Positions 1 to 8,714 are shown, counted from the stretch's first letter. The stretch is DNA of 64,000 bases from JAFGBI01 sp964480725 (GCA_964480725.1 CAYZQO010000005.1:79366-143365), one strand, 5' to 3'. Notes: generated by a model not told the origin, from the letters alone. A program made the numbers and translations.

Positions 1-593
1 TCATCGACGGTCGCATCGCAGTCGTCGTCGACGCCATTCGCGCAGACCTCAGGGACTCGACTGGAAACCGCGGCGTCCCGATCGTCGCAATCCGCTCCCG
101 GGACACAGTTGCCGTCGGGATCGCCGTCGCCATCGACGTCCCGCGGAGCGTGACGGCAACTCCGCGTCGGCTCGTCGCAGGCGTCCACGGTGCAGGCGTC
201 GCCGTCGCTGCAGGCGACGGGCTCACCGTTCAGGCAGCCGAGACGCGGCGCGCACCGCTCCACGCCGTTGCAGTACCCGCCGTCCTCGCAGGCACTGTCA
301 TCCGGTTCGTGGCGGCAACGCCCGAGCAACGCGTCGCAACGGTCCTGGGTGCAATCGATCTCGTCGTCACACTGCTCGTCGCTCGTGCACGGAACGCCGA
401 TGGTCGGATCCGGCTCGCCGCCGACGCCGACCACCCCCGTTCCGCCGGTCCCCGCGACGGGTCCGCTCCCCGCCGACCCAACGTCGGCCCCATCGCCACG
501 ATCCCCGAGCAGAGTGCCCTTCACCCCTGCCGGGCCGCAGGCGACAAGGAGCGCAACGAGCGCGAACCAGGACGGGGGTTCGGCCCGCTTCAT
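1..593 (-). CDS. Cys-rich MopE-like lipoprotein, C-terminus beyond the window
   Basis: Read on the minus strand from an ATG at 593, the frame stays open to the window edge (197 codons), so the gene is truncated at its C-terminus. It opens with MKRAEPPSW, a hydrophobic stretch and a lipobox (LLVACG) with Cys at about residue 19, so the product should be a secreted lipoprotein. After a Gly-rich linker come many Cys pairs (DEQCDDEIDCTQDRCD, ACSDGDACTVDACD), then an Asp-rich module (DVDGDGDPDGNC, DCDDRDAA, CANGVDDDCDATVDE). That module matches the putative metal-binding repeat named after MopE, common in myxobacterial surface proteins. The lipobox, Cys spacing and Asp repeats are seen directly; surface location and metal binding are inferred. 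The + strand ORFs over this stretch are shadows. A short gap to 696 separates it from a divergent gene. Confidence 0.85.
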   Translation of the reverse strand, partial: MKRAEPPSWFALVALLVACGPAGVKGTLLGDRGDGADVGSAGSGPVAGTGGTGVVGVGGEPDPTIGVPCTSDEQCDDEIDCTQDRCDALLGRCRHEPDDSACEDGGYCNGVERCAPRLGCLNGEPVACSDGDACTVDACDEPTRSCRHAPRDVDGDGDPDGNCVPGADCDDRDAAVSSRVPEVCANGVDDDCDATVD

Positions 594-695
594 TCCCAGA
601 ATCTTACGGCCGAGCCGCGCCGACCTCCATCGGAACCGCGCGTCCCCCGGGGATGAGCGGGCGTCCTGCCTCGCGCTCCGCTCGAGGTCCGTGGC

Positions 696-2090
696 ATGCT
701 TCGGTGCGTGACGGAGGATCGCCTCACTCGCGCCGAGCTCGCCTGGCTGCTCGCCCAGGAGGCGCGCGGAGCGGCGCGGGTCCTCCGCGAGGAGGTGACG
801 CAGCTCACGGCGCCGATCCCGAGCGCGATCGTGGAGGTGCGGGGGCCGGCCATCTCCGGGAGCCTGGACGCACTCGACGACGCGATCAACGCGATCTCTG
901 CGCTCCAGCAGCAGACCCCCTCCAACCGCCGCACCCGAATCGACGTCGCCTCCCTGGTCGGGACCCTGGCACCCCAAGCACGAATGGCGTTCGCGCCGGG
1001 ACACGGCACGGAGGTCTTCGCCGATGAGAACGACCTGAAGCGCATGTTCCAGGTGCTGCTGTCGCCGACCAGCGGAGGCGCGGAGGCGCTCCCGGGCGAG
1101 GCGCTAGAGCTCGAGATCCGCGGCGAGGGTGACTTCGTCCGCATCAGCGTTCCCTTCGGCCCGGACCAGTCCGCGACCGCGGAGATCGAGCGACGCTGGT
1201 TGAGCCGAATGGCGTTCCGGCTCGGAGGCAGGTTCGAGCTGGGGTGCTGCCAGCGGGTCCTCTATCTGCCGACGGGTGGCGCCAGCGCGCAACAGGAGGT
1301 CGACGCCCTCCGACGGGAGCTCGAGCAGGCTAGACTGCTTGGCGAGGCCTACGCGCGCGAGCTCGCGGAGGTCTTCGCTTCCAGCGTGGCATCGCCCCCG
1401 AGCGACGACCCCACGACCCGCCCCGCGGGCAGCGCGAAGCTCGAGGGTTTGCGCCACGTGTGCGCCGCCATCGTCCGCCGCATCCGTCCCGTCCTGGACG
1501 GGCTCAACGCTGACGTCACCGAGCTCCGTCGCGAGCTCGATCCGAGCTCAGCGCTCCCCCGCTCACTCGCCCAGCGCGCCTCGAGCATCCGAGAGCTCGC
1601 CGTGGAGCTGGACCGGGTGGCGACCTGCCCACCGGAGACGGCCCGCACGACCATCGACGTCGGCCCCCTCTGCCGCGCGATCGCGACCGAGGCGGACGAG
1701 CACGCGGCCCGAAACGGGGTTGAGGTGAGGGTCGCGGCGGCGATGGCCGGGACGATCGACGCCCCGGTCGCCATCTTCACCCTGCTTGTCCGGTCGCTCA
1801 TCGACCACGCCATCGCCGCGACCCCCCGCGAAGCCACCGTCTGGCTGGAGGCCGCGTCCACCCCGCGCGGCCTCCTCCTTCGCTGCCGGGACGCGGGCCC
1901 CTCGGTGCCCGCGCGCGCGCGCGCGGACCTGCTGCTGCATCGGGTGGACCCGACGTCGTTGGGGCGCCCGGCTGGCGTCGCACTCCTGGTGATCGACGCG
2001 GTCGCGACCATCCTTGGCGCCACGGTTTCGCTCCAGGACGACCCCGCCGGTGGCCTCGCCGTCGCGGTCACGGTCCCGGCTCCCGGTTAG
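696..2090 (+). CDS. Histidine-kinase-like protein with two degenerate HATPase modules
   Basis: 464 residues. The protein looks like a duplicated histidine-kinase ATPase fold joined by a coiled coil at about 200-227. In the first module (about 80-190) the N-box position reads VLLSPT and no DxGxG box is seen. The second module (about 319-464) is better preserved: an N-box-like SLIDHAIAAT with His where the Mg-binding Asn normally sits, a G1-like CRDAGPSVP and a GVALLVIDAV stretch in place of the Gly-rich G2. No convincing phospho-acceptor His is visible; the HVCAAI stretch near 254 is the only candidate. It lies about 100 bp upstream of a lone response regulator on the same strand, so a signalling partnership is plausible. 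ATP binding and kinase activity are doubtful. A GTG at 708 is an alternative start. Confidence 0.7.
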   Translation: MLRCVTEDRLTRAELAWLLAQEARGAARVLREEVTQLTAPIPSAIVEVRGPAISGSLDALDDAINAISALQQQTPSNRRTRIDVASLVGTLAPQARMAFAPGHGTEVFADENDLKRMFQVLLSPTSGGAEALPGEALELEIRGEGDFVRISVPFGPDQSATAEIERRWLSRMAFRLGGRFELGCCQRVLYLPTGGASAQQEVDALRRELEQARLLGEAYARELAEVFASSVASPPSDDPTTRPAGSAKLEGLRHVCAAIVRRIRPVLDGLNADVTELRRELDPSSALPRSLAQRASSIRELAVELDRVATCPPETARTTIDVGPLCRAIATEADEHAARNGVEVRVAAAMAGTIDAPVAIFTLLVRSLIDHAIAATPREATVWLEAASTPRGLLLRCRDAGPSVPARARADLLLHRVDPTSLGRPAGVALLVIDAVATILGATVSLQDDPAGGLAVAVTVPAPG

Positions 2091-2196
2091 GCGCTGGCCC
2101 CGGGTCGGAGGCGGAGCGGACGGGCCCTGTTCGCCCTCCCCCCGTGGGAGCACCGGGATCGCGCGGATATTGGGCCGAGCAGCCTTGTGGGCTACC

Positions 2197-2604
2197 ATGG
2201 CGCTCGTGCGCATTCTCGTGGTCGAGGATCAGGACTCCATCCGCCGCATGATCGAAGCGCTGGTCCAGGCGCGCGGGTTCGAGGTCGTGGCGGTCCCGTC
2301 GGGCGCGAAGGCCATCGACGTGTCGATGACGCAGCCTCCGGACCTCGTCCTGCTCGACCTGATGCTCCCCGGCCAGTACGACGGCTTCGAGGTCTGCCGT
2401 CGCCTCCGCGCCGATCCGTCCACCAAGACCATCCCGGTGATCGTCATCACGGCGCTCGACGACGAGGAGAGTCGCGCTCGAGCCACCGCCGCCGGAGCGA
2501 CCGCATACTACACCAAGCCGTTCAGCCCCATCGCGCTGCTCAAGGAGATCGAGAACCTCAAGTCGCGCTCGGGACGGCCCGCACCCGGACGCGGCAGCGG
2601 CTGA
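2197..2604 (+). CDS. Stand-alone response regulator (receiver domain only)
   Basis: 135 residues forming one complete CheY-like receiver and nothing else. The acidic pair is in VVEDQDS, the phospho-acceptor Asp in LVLLDLMLP, the switch Thr in VIVITALD and the conserved Lys in YYTKPF. All residues needed for phosphorylation are present. The frame is open further upstream, but the ATG at 2197 (MALVRILVVED) begins exactly where the first beta strand of a receiver should, while the upstream part is low-complexity and overlaps the previous gene; GTG 2206 is also possible. With no output domain it probably acts through a protein partner or as a phosphate shuttle. The preceding histidine-kinase-like gene on the same strand is the obvious candidate partner, though that protein looks catalytically poor. 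Confidence 0.9.
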   Translation: MALVRILVVEDQDSIRRMIEALVQARGFEVVAVPSGAKAIDVSMTQPPDLVLLDLMLPGQYDGFEVCRRLRADPSTKTIPVIVITALDDEESRARATAAGATAYYTKPFSPIALLKEIENLKSRSGRPAPGRGSG

Positions 2605-2619
2605 GCCGCGCGCCACGGA

Positions 2620-2646
2620 GCGTCGACGACCCCGAACCGTCGGCGC
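2620..2646. terminator. Hairpin between converging genes
   Basis: GCGTCGACG and CGTCGGCGC can form a 9-bp stem (one G-U pair) around a 9-nt loop. It sits between the stop of the response regulator and the stop of the TerB-like gene, which converge here, so it could end transcripts from both sides. There is no U-run, so this is only a candidate. Confidence 0.35.
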
Positions 2647-2673
2647 GATCCCCACGCCAGCCGCGAACAGCGC

Positions 2674-3090
2674 TCAGGAAGCCGGAGCGGCAGGCTCGGC
2701 AATGCTTTCCAGTTGTCGGAGAAGCTCCTGGGCGCGCTCCTCGGCAGCGGCCGCGAGGGCACGCGCCTCTGTCTCGGGGATGTTCAGGCGCTGGCACAGC
2801 TGGGAAAGCAGAGCGCGCTCCTGCGGGGCCTGCTCACCGTCGATGAAGGTGAGCAGCACCGCGTGCTGGTAGAGCAGGCGCCGATCGTCAAAGCTCAGAT
2901 CGGTGATGGGGATGTCCTCGAGCGTCTTGGGCGTCCGCGCGAAGCTGCGGATCTCGACCCGCTCGCTGGGCGTCGCCTCGAACGCCCCCAGGAGCGCCTC
3001 GATCACCTCGGCTTCTTCCTCGGCCACGCGCCCGTCCGCCCAGGCGACGCTCACGAGCCCCTTCAAGATAGCCAGGTTCTGATCGTGCAT
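2674..3090 (-). CDS. TerB-like (tellurite-resistance B fold) protein
   Basis: 138 residues from the ATG at 3090 (MHDQNLAILKG). The sequence is all-helical with the TerB pattern: a first helix pair carrying WADGRVAEEEAEVIEAL, with acidic residues at the positions used for metal binding in the family, and a second acidic motif FIDGEQAPQERAL. The C-terminus is Ala/Glu-rich. The frame extends upstream to 3294, but that part is Arg-rich and would overlap the end of the neighbouring gene, so the shorter start is preferred. TerB-like proteins are usually small cytosolic or membrane-associated metal or stress proteins; a role in tellurite resistance should not be assumed. It is monocistronic in appearance, converging with the response regulator. 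Confidence 0.8.
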   Translation of the reverse strand: MHDQNLAILKGLVSVAWADGRVAEEEAEVIEALLGAFEATPSERVEIRSFARTPKTLEDIPITDLSFDDRRLLYQHAVLLTFIDGEQAPQERALLSQLCQRLNIPETEARALAAAAEERAQELLRQLESIAEPAAPAS

Positions 3091-3173
3091 GGCCGAGAGA
3101 ATCGCACACCGCCGGCCCGCGTCAACGAGCTCGTCCGCCGCGCGCACCGCGCCGGCGTGGTGCCCCCGCCGGT

Positions 3174-5177
3174 TCAGCGGCTGCGTCCGGCGGCCGCGGT
3201 CGGCGCTCGCTCGATGGCGCCGCCTCGGCGCTGAGCTCCTCGTGACAGCTTTGGCTCCGCCCCGGATCGTCGTACGGAGAGCGCCGATGGCCAAGGCTGA
3301 ACGGGACCCGGAACCGGGCTGTGATTCGTGTCGACGAAGGCGGCCAGACCGTCAGCGACCGCACTGTCACCGGAGCCGCCGGTCGCGAACCGAGCCACCA
3401 GGTCATCGACGTCGCTTGCCACGGGCGCGAAGACCCCGGCGGTGGGGCGCACCCTCCAGGGCGGTCGGCTCCCGGGCGCCCGGGGGCTCGGCTCGGCAAC
3501 GTCCAGCGGATCCGAGGACGCGGGCACCGGGGTTCCGAGCTCGACCGTCACCACGCCGGGGAACAGCGCCGCCACGCGAGGAGCAACCCAGCTGACGGAC
3601 TCCTCCTCCGCCGACCCCTCACCCTGCGGGAGCTGGCGCGCGAGCAGGAGCGCGGGTAACGGCCGGCCGTTCCCCGAATCCTCCTCGCCGTGGGGCAGAG
3701 CGGGACAGCCCAAGGCAAGGTGCGGGGCCGCGCCCGCGGCCGGCGTCGGAGCCGCCGCCGGAGCCCTCGAGTCGTCCCAGCGCCCGTCCAGCGCGGCGAG
3801 CCAATCCTCGATCTCTCCCCCGCTTGTCCCCCAGGGGGACAAGGTCGAAGCCACGCCGCTCGGAGCGCCGCTCCCGTCATGGCACCCACCGGAGCCAGCC
3901 CCGATCGCGCGGGGCGTTTCCCCTGCGGTCGGCAGTGGTCGCACGGCGGGACCGGCGGCGCTGCCCACGACGGACGCATCGCCAGGCCGCGCGCTCCGGT
4001 CCGGACCGCCTTCGGTGCTGGCGTCGCCGAGCGAGGCCCCCTCTTCGGCGAGCGCTGCCTCGAACGGGCCTTCGTCCGGCACGGCGACCTCGATCGGCTC
4101 ATAGGGAACCCCGTTCCCCGGTGGCTCGCCCGCGTCGACGTCCGGAAGCGCCGGCAGGCTCGGCTCGAGATCGCCCACGGCGGCGATCCCGCCGCCACCA
4201 GCCGCCACCGCTGCCTGCCGACGGGCTCGGCTCGGCAGGGGCACGGTGATCTCCTCCGACGGCAAGACCGAGGTGTCCTCGAGGACGGCGGGCGCACCCG
4301 ACCCCCCACCGCGCCGCAAGGCTTGCGGCGTCCGCTCCAGCAAGGGGGCGGTGAGCTCGTTCGGGCTCCGGGTTTCCGTCGCCGATTCGTCCGGATCGCC
4401 GACGAGGCGACGAGCCGATGGCGCCGACACGGGCAAGGACAGGGCGACCGTGTGCTGGAGCCTCGGCTCCCCCTCCTCCTCGAGGAGAACCATCGGGACT
4501 CGATCCGTGACGTCGTCCAACCGCGGGAGCGCCGAGGGGTCCTCGGGCGGGTCGAGCTGCACCGGGGAGGGCGGTGCCGTCGGGATGGGCTCTCGCCGCT
4601 CGACGACCGCGGAGCCCTCCCCGACGTCGGTGGCGATCGGAGGCAGCCGGGGCCCTTCCGGCGACGGCCCGGCCACGCCAGCGGGGTCGGCAGCGTCCAG
4701 GACCGCGGTCCGCACCGCCTCTGCGACCGATTGTGCCCATTGGTCCGCCGACTCCGGGATCCCCCCGGTGAGCGCGCGGAGGGTTTCCCGGTGGAGGCGC
4801 GCCAGCGCACGGCGTCCGGCAGCTCGGTTGACTGGCACCAGGGCGACCTCGAGCTCGTGGACGAGCGCCGGGAGGTTGCCTCGCACCGGGCGCGCGCTGA
4901 CGCGTGAAAGGCTCGGCGCCGTTCCCCGAGTCAGGTCCAGCAAGCAGCGGAGCAACCGCCGCAACGCCAGCTCGCTCGCCGCCTCGCTCGTCGCCTCGCC
5001 GCCATCCAGGCGGAGGCCACCCTCAGGGAGCAGCTCGATCGCGGCCGCGCTCAGGCGGCGCGGTAGGCGCGCGACTTGGTCGGCGAGCGCCAGAACCACG
5101 GATCCCGCCGTTTCGGCCACGACCGAAGCCTGCCGCGCCCGTCCGGCTGCCAGCACATCGAGCAAAGTGACCGTCAT
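3174..5177 (-). CDS. Large uncharacterised protein, low-complexity linker-rich
   Basis: 667 residues. The start at 5177 is chosen because GGAGG lies 7 nt upstream of the ATG; an upstream extension to 5792 would run through the oppositely oriented gene. The N-terminal ~170 residues form an ordered, Leu/Ala-rich domain beginning MTVTLLDVLAAGRARQ and ending in LVPVNRAAGRRALARLHRE. I recognise the style from myxobacterial proteins but cannot name a family. Residues about 180-560 are Pro/Glu/Ala-rich and probably disordered; short hydrophobic motifs such as EIEDWLAALDGRW recur near the C-terminal third. There is no signal peptide or membrane segment, so it should be cytosolic. It is divergent from the zinc-ribbon membrane gene at 5320, sharing about 140 bp of upstream DNA. 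Function unknown. Confidence 0.7.
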   Translation of the reverse strand: MTVTLLDVLAAGRARQASVVAETAGSVVLALADQVARLPRRLSAAAIELLPEGGLRLDGGEATSEAASELALRRLLRCLLDLTRGTAPSLSRVSARPVRGNLPALVHELEVALVPVNRAAGRRALARLHRETLRALTGGIPESADQWAQSVAEAVRTAVLDAADPAGVAGPSPEGPRLPPIATDVGEGSAVVERREPIPTAPPSPVQLDPPEDPSALPRLDDVTDRVPMVLLEEEGEPRLQHTVALSLPVSAPSARRLVGDPDESATETRSPNELTAPLLERTPQALRRGGGSGAPAVLEDTSVLPSEEITVPLPSRARRQAAVAAGGGGIAAVGDLEPSLPALPDVDAGEPPGNGVPYEPIEVAVPDEGPFEAALAEEGASLGDASTEGGPDRSARPGDASVVGSAAGPAVRPLPTAGETPRAIGAGSGGCHDGSGAPSGVASTLSPWGTSGGEIEDWLAALDGRWDDSRAPAAAPTPAAGAAPHLALGCPALPHGEEDSGNGRPLPALLLARQLPQGEGSAEEESVSWVAPRVAALFPGVVTVELGTPVPASSDPLDVAEPSPRAPGSRPPWRVRPTAGVFAPVASDVDDLVARFATGGSGDSAVADGLAAFVDTNHSPVPGPVQPWPSALSVRRSGAEPKLSRGAQRRGGAIERAPTAAAGRSR

Positions 5178-5305
5178 TCGCCTCCGCTGGTCCCCATACC
5201 GGAGGCGGGTCGCGCGGGACAAACACCTGGCGTGGAACGTCGCCAGGTCGCAGGCGTTACCGCTCCCAGGAACTCGATCCGCTCTCGCGACCCTGCGGAG
5301 CGCGG

Positions 5306-5311
5306 TATAGT
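5306..5311 (+). promoter_or_regulatory. -10-like box giving a near-leaderless transcript
   Basis: TATAGT matches the -10 consensus in five of six positions and ends 8 bp before the ATG at 5320. A start point 6-8 nt downstream would fall at or just before the start codon. No clear Shine-Dalgarno sequence lies between the box and the ATG, which fits a leaderless mRNA. The -35 region is not recognisable. Confidence 0.45.
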
Positions 5312-5319
5312 GCGCCGCC

Positions 5320-7452
5320 ATGCTCACCTGCCCGACCTGCGGGACGCGGAATCGAGACGGGAGCGTGGATTGCTCGGCCTGTGGCAACGCGCTCTCCACG
5401 CCCGGCTCGAAGACAGCCGCAGCGGGCTCCCTCAGCCCTCCTCCGTCGTCGGCGCGACCGCCGAGCCAGCCGCCACCCGCGCCACCGCTGGTCCGGGTGG
5501 GAGGGTCGGAACCTGTGGCCACCGCGGGCGTGGAGCCGAGGGCCCGCCCAAACCCGATGAAGCAGACGATGCTGGGCGTCGCTCCGGCCCCCAACGCCCC
5601 CGCGCCTCCGCGACCCGGAGCCGCCCCGCGTCCCTCCGCGCTGCAAGCTCGCAAGACGATGCTGGGCGTCGCTCCCGCTCCCAATGCCCCCGCACCTCCG
5701 CGACCCGGAGCCGCGGGCCCACCGGGGACTTCGACGGCGCGCTTGCCATCGGACTCCGAGGCCCCGACCCGGATCGCCTCGCCGGGTGCCACCCTGCCGA
5801 TCCCGTTGGCGGAGGCCCCCGCTCACCCCCGCCCCGCAGCGATCGGGGGAACGGTCGCAACCGTCGATCCCGTCCCCGAGGGAGCGATCCCGCGGGTGAC
5901 GATTCCCTCCGGAACCAGCGCGCCACCTCCCGAGACGAGGGACGCCACCCGCGATGCACTGTCCGCGGCGATGCCCTGGCCCGTGATCTCGGATCCCCTC
6001 CCCGCGCCCAGCCCCGTTGCCCCACCGCCGAACTACCCCACCCCACCCCCCCCCTCCCCGCGGGATGCAGGATCGCAAGACGGGAGTTTCGGGTTCTGGC
6101 CGCGCCCGTGGGAGGGGCCCGATGCGCCGCGCGCGCCCAGGGCCCGCGGAGGAGTCGCGGGGTCGCTGCGAACCGCCGAGCCCTCGCTCCCGGCGGCGAA
6201 GTTCCCGAGCCAGGCGCCCACCCTGATCAGTGCCGACACGGGCGAACGGTCCCGGCGCCGACGGGGATGGTGGCTCGGGGGAACTATCGGCGCGGTGCTG
6301 CTCGTGCTGTCCGTCGCTGGCGTGGCGCTGACCCTCTGGATTCGCGGCCGCCACCCGGTCCGCGCCACGGTGGGGGTGGATCCCGACGGCACGGAGTCGC
6401 TCCTGTTGGACTGCACACGCTGCGTCGACGGCACCACCGTGCGCCTCGGAGCCGAGAGCGGCACCTTCAGCGCGCACCGCGCCAGCATCGCCCTACCCGA
6501 TCAGCTCGAGGTGGGGGAGAACGAACTCGGGCTGAGCTTGATCCGACCCGACGGGACCTCCGAGGACGTGAAGCTGGTGGTCCCCGTCGATTTCCGCCTC
6601 GACCCTGACGCCGCCGGGCTCGCCGCGTCGCCGCCCGTGCTGCGGGTGAACGTCGCTGCTGCCGCGGGCGCGGCGGTGGTCGTCAATGGGGCTCCGGTGG
6701 CGATCGGTCCCGACGGCCGCGGGGTGGCGGACGTCAGCGTCCTGTCGGAGCTCACCGGCCCCTCCCCGAGCCCCGTGACCCTCGACAAGAGCATTCCATA
6801 CCTGGTCACGCCCAAGCGCGCCGCACCCGCCAGCGGCGAACTCCTGGTCCGAACCCCCATCGCCGCGCTGGTCGTCGAGTCGCCGGGGGCCAGCGTGGTG
6901 CTCGAGGGACCTCACTTCTGGCTCGCCGGACGCACCCAGCCCGGGGGGGTCGTCACGGTGAGCGGACGACCGATCACGGTCGACGAGTCGGGGGGCTTCG
7001 CGCAGCTCATGAGCGTGTCGGCCGAGGGTGAGACGACCATCTTCATCCGCGCCGACGCGCCCAGCCACGCTCCCCGCCTGGTGCCGCTCCGCGTGCGTCG
7101 CGTGGGCAACCTCCGCGCGGAGGCGGCGCGGCTGGATGCGCAGGTCACGCGCTCCTACTCCGAGATCCTCGAGCGCCTCGCGGCCAAGCGGAGCGTAGCG
7201 GTGGGGCTCGACGCCACCATCGTGGAGGCGCGCGTCACTGGCCACCGCACCACCCTGCTGGCGGCGATCGGCCAGGGTTGCGCCGCGCCACCGTGCCTGG
7301 TGGCGGTGGTCCACGGTGCCCGAGCGAACCCGCTCCGAGGCGAGGTCTGGCGCGTCTACGGTCGCGTCGAACGGACCGTCGCGGGACCGCCGCCTTCGAC
7401 CGCGATCCCGGAGATCGAGGCCGACTTGCTCCTGCCCCCCCCTGCCCCATGA
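5320..7452 (+). CDS. Zinc-ribbon membrane protein with TMLG repeats and periplasmic beta domain
   Basis: 710 residues in four parts. Residues 1-23 form a zinc ribbon (CPTCG then CSACG). Residues about 25-300 are a Pro/Ala-rich, presumably disordered cytosolic segment containing two near-identical TMLGVAPAPNAPAPPRPG repeats. One membrane segment follows at about 318-342, after an Arg cluster (SRRRRGWWLGG). The rest is a beta-rich, presumably periplasmic region with Ig-like or carbohydrate-binding-like repeats; one of them carries a conspicuous CTRC pair. The order zinc ribbon, disordered linker, single membrane helix, periplasmic domain resembles that of GltJ/AgmX proteins, and a GltJ-like gene lies at 10815. 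The stop overlaps the ATG of the beta-propeller gene (ATGA at 7449), so the two are translationally coupled. Function unknown; a transmembrane scaffold or sensor is my guess. Confidence 0.8.
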   Translation: MLTCPTCGTRNRDGSVDCSACGNALSTPGSKTAAAGSLSPPPSSARPPSQPPPAPPLVRVGGSEPVATAGVEPRARPNPMKQTMLGVAPAPNAPAPPRPGAAPRPSALQARKTMLGVAPAPNAPAPPRPGAAGPPGTSTARLPSDSEAPTRIASPGATLPIPLAEAPAHPRPAAIGGTVATVDPVPEGAIPRVTIPSGTSAPPPETRDATRDALSAAMPWPVISDPLPAPSPVAPPPNYPTPPPPSPRDAGSQDGSFGFWPRPWEGPDAPRAPRARGGVAGSLRTAEPSLPAAKFPSQAPTLISADTGERSRRRRGWWLGGTIGAVLLVLSVAGVALTLWIRGRHPVRATVGVDPDGTESLLLDCTRCVDGTTVRLGAESGTFSAHRASIALPDQLEVGENELGLSLIRPDGTSEDVKLVVPVDFRLDPDAAGLAASPPVLRVNVAAAAGAAVVVNGAPVAIGPDGRGVADVSVLSELTGPSPSPVTLDKSIPYLVTPKRAAPASGELLVRTPIAALVVESPGASVVLEGPHFWLAGRTQPGGVVTVSGRPITVDESGGFAQLMSVSAEGETTIFIRADAPSHAPRLVPLRVRRVGNLRAEAARLDAQVTRSYSEILERLAAKRSVAVGLDATIVEARVTGHRTTLLAAIGQGCAAPPCLVAVVHGARANPLRGEVWRVYGRVERTVAGPPPSTAIPEIEADLLLPPPAP
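5564..5714 (+). repeat. Tandem in-gene repeat encoding TMLGVAPAPNAPAPPRPGAA
   Basis: Two copies of a 61-bp unit (5564-5624 and 5654-5714) repeat at an exact 90-bp period with a few silent or near-silent differences. Each encodes K/Q-TMLGVAPAPNAPAPP and RPGAA. The period of 30 codons keeps the frame. Because the copies differ mainly at third positions, the duplicated peptide appears to be kept by selection. Confidence 0.9.
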
Positions 7453-8702
7453 GGCCCGTTCCCATGCCGCCGCCAAGTCGACCCCGGCACGCCGCGATCG
7501 CGTGGCGCGGCGCAGCCGCCGTCGTGATCGCAGGTTTTTCGGCCACTCTCGCCCCCGGTACCGATGCCCGCCCTCGCGACCCGACGACGACCCACGTGCT
7601 CTTTGCCGCGGGTGTTCAAACGGCAGACCGCCGCGGTGCGCGCGACGACGAACTCCCCGACGGGCTCGAGCTCCTCTGGCAGGCTCGCGTGCCGGGGACC
7701 ATCGGGCACCCGCCGGTCGTGACGGCCGAGGGCTCTGTCGTCGTTGCCTCGACGGCTGGCATCACCGAGCTCGACCCCGGCGGCGCCCGAGCCTACACGC
7801 GAGCGTTCGGCCCCGCCGCTCCCGTCACCAGCCCTGCCATCGCCCCAGACGGCTCCCGGATGGTCCTCACCTCGCGCGCGGAGCTCGTCCTCCTCACGCC
7901 GGCCGGCGCCTTGCGCGCCGGGCTTCGCCTCCCGGTCGAAACGACGACGGTGATGCCGAACCTGGTCGTCACCGGGACCGGGACCGTCCTGGTCGGCGCT
8001 TCCGACAGCGTCCTCGAGGTCACGCTGGAGGGCGACGTTCTGGGCCGAATCAGCCTACCCTCCGCGCCCGTCTCGTTGCTCGACCTCGGCGATCGACGCC
8101 TCGTGGTGACCACGACGGGGGACGTCCTACAGTGGCGGGTCACCGACCCTCCGCGCCGGCTCGGTTCCTTCGGCGGACCCGTCAACGGGGCCGTCGCCCT
8201 CACGCCGGAGGGAGAGCTCGTCGCCGTCGTCGACCGGACCCGGCTCGTCTCCCTCGACCCCCGCGACGGCAGCCTGCGAATCCGCCTAGTGGTGACCGGG
8301 TTCACCCTGCCAGCGCCCCCCGCGCTCACGAGGGATGCCGAGACGCGGGTGCTCACCTCGACCGGCCAGGTCCTGGCCCACGATCGGCACGGACGCGAGC
8401 TGATGCGGTGGTCCCTCGATGGCGCCGCTCCCGGCGGTGGGGTGCGCGTGCGCCCCACCCTCCGATCGGAACCTCCCGCACCCCTCGTCGGCGCCGACGG
8501 TCGCCTGGCCGTGGCCTGGCCCGACCGGGGGCCAGTGCTGATCGACCCCGACGGGCGCGTCGTATCGGCCGACGACGTCAGCTGCGAGCAGACCATCGCG
8601 CTCCTGCCGATGCCCGACCACACGGTAGCCCTGGTCTGCGCGTCCGGAGTGGTTTCCCGCCTGGGCGACCCGCCGTCGCCGCGCGTGGGGCCTGGCGACT
8701 GA
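7449..8702 (+). CDS. Exported PQQ/YVTN-type beta-propeller protein
   Basis: 417 residues from the ATG at 7449, whose ATGA overlaps the stop of the upstream gene, so it is translationally coupled to the zinc-ribbon membrane protein. A second ATG lies at 7464. The N-terminus has an Arg-rich start and a hydrophobic run (AAAVVIAGFSATLAPG), a likely signal peptide. The rest is a chain of WD/PQQ-like blades: VTAEGSVVVASTAGITELD, IAPDGSRMVLTSRAEL, LTPEGELVAVVDRTRLVSLD, VGADGRLAVAWPDRGP. Each shows the hydrophobic-Gly-aspartate rhythm of propeller strands. No lipobox is obvious. Such propellers serve as periplasmic binding scaffolds (BamB being the known example) or sugar/quinone enzymes. No catalytic residues can be claimed here. 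A role together with gene 5320 is inferred from the coupling. Confidence 0.8.
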   Translation: MRPVPMPPPSRPRHAAIAWRGAAAVVIAGFSATLAPGTDARPRDPTTTHVLFAAGVQTADRRGARDDELPDGLELLWQARVPGTIGHPPVVTAEGSVVVASTAGITELDPGGARAYTRAFGPAAPVTSPAIAPDGSRMVLTSRAELVLLTPAGALRAGLRLPVETTTVMPNLVVTGTGTVLVGASDSVLEVTLEGDVLGRISLPSAPVSLLDLGDRRLVVTTTGDVLQWRVTDPPRRLGSFGGPVNGAVALTPEGELVAVVDRTRLVSLDPRDGSLRIRLVVTGFTLPAPPALTRDAETRVLTSTGQVLAHDRHGRELMRWSLDGAAPGGGVRVRPTLRSEPPAPLVGADGRLAVAWPDRGPVLIDPDGRVVSADDVSCEQTIALLPMPDHTVALVCASGVVSRLGDPPSPRVGPGD

Positions 8703-8714
8703 CGGCTCGACCAC

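Noticed and set aside
5178..5792. Upstream extension of the protein encoded at 3174-5177
   Set aside because: It would run antisense through the zinc-ribbon gene, and a GGAGG site supports the start at 5177.
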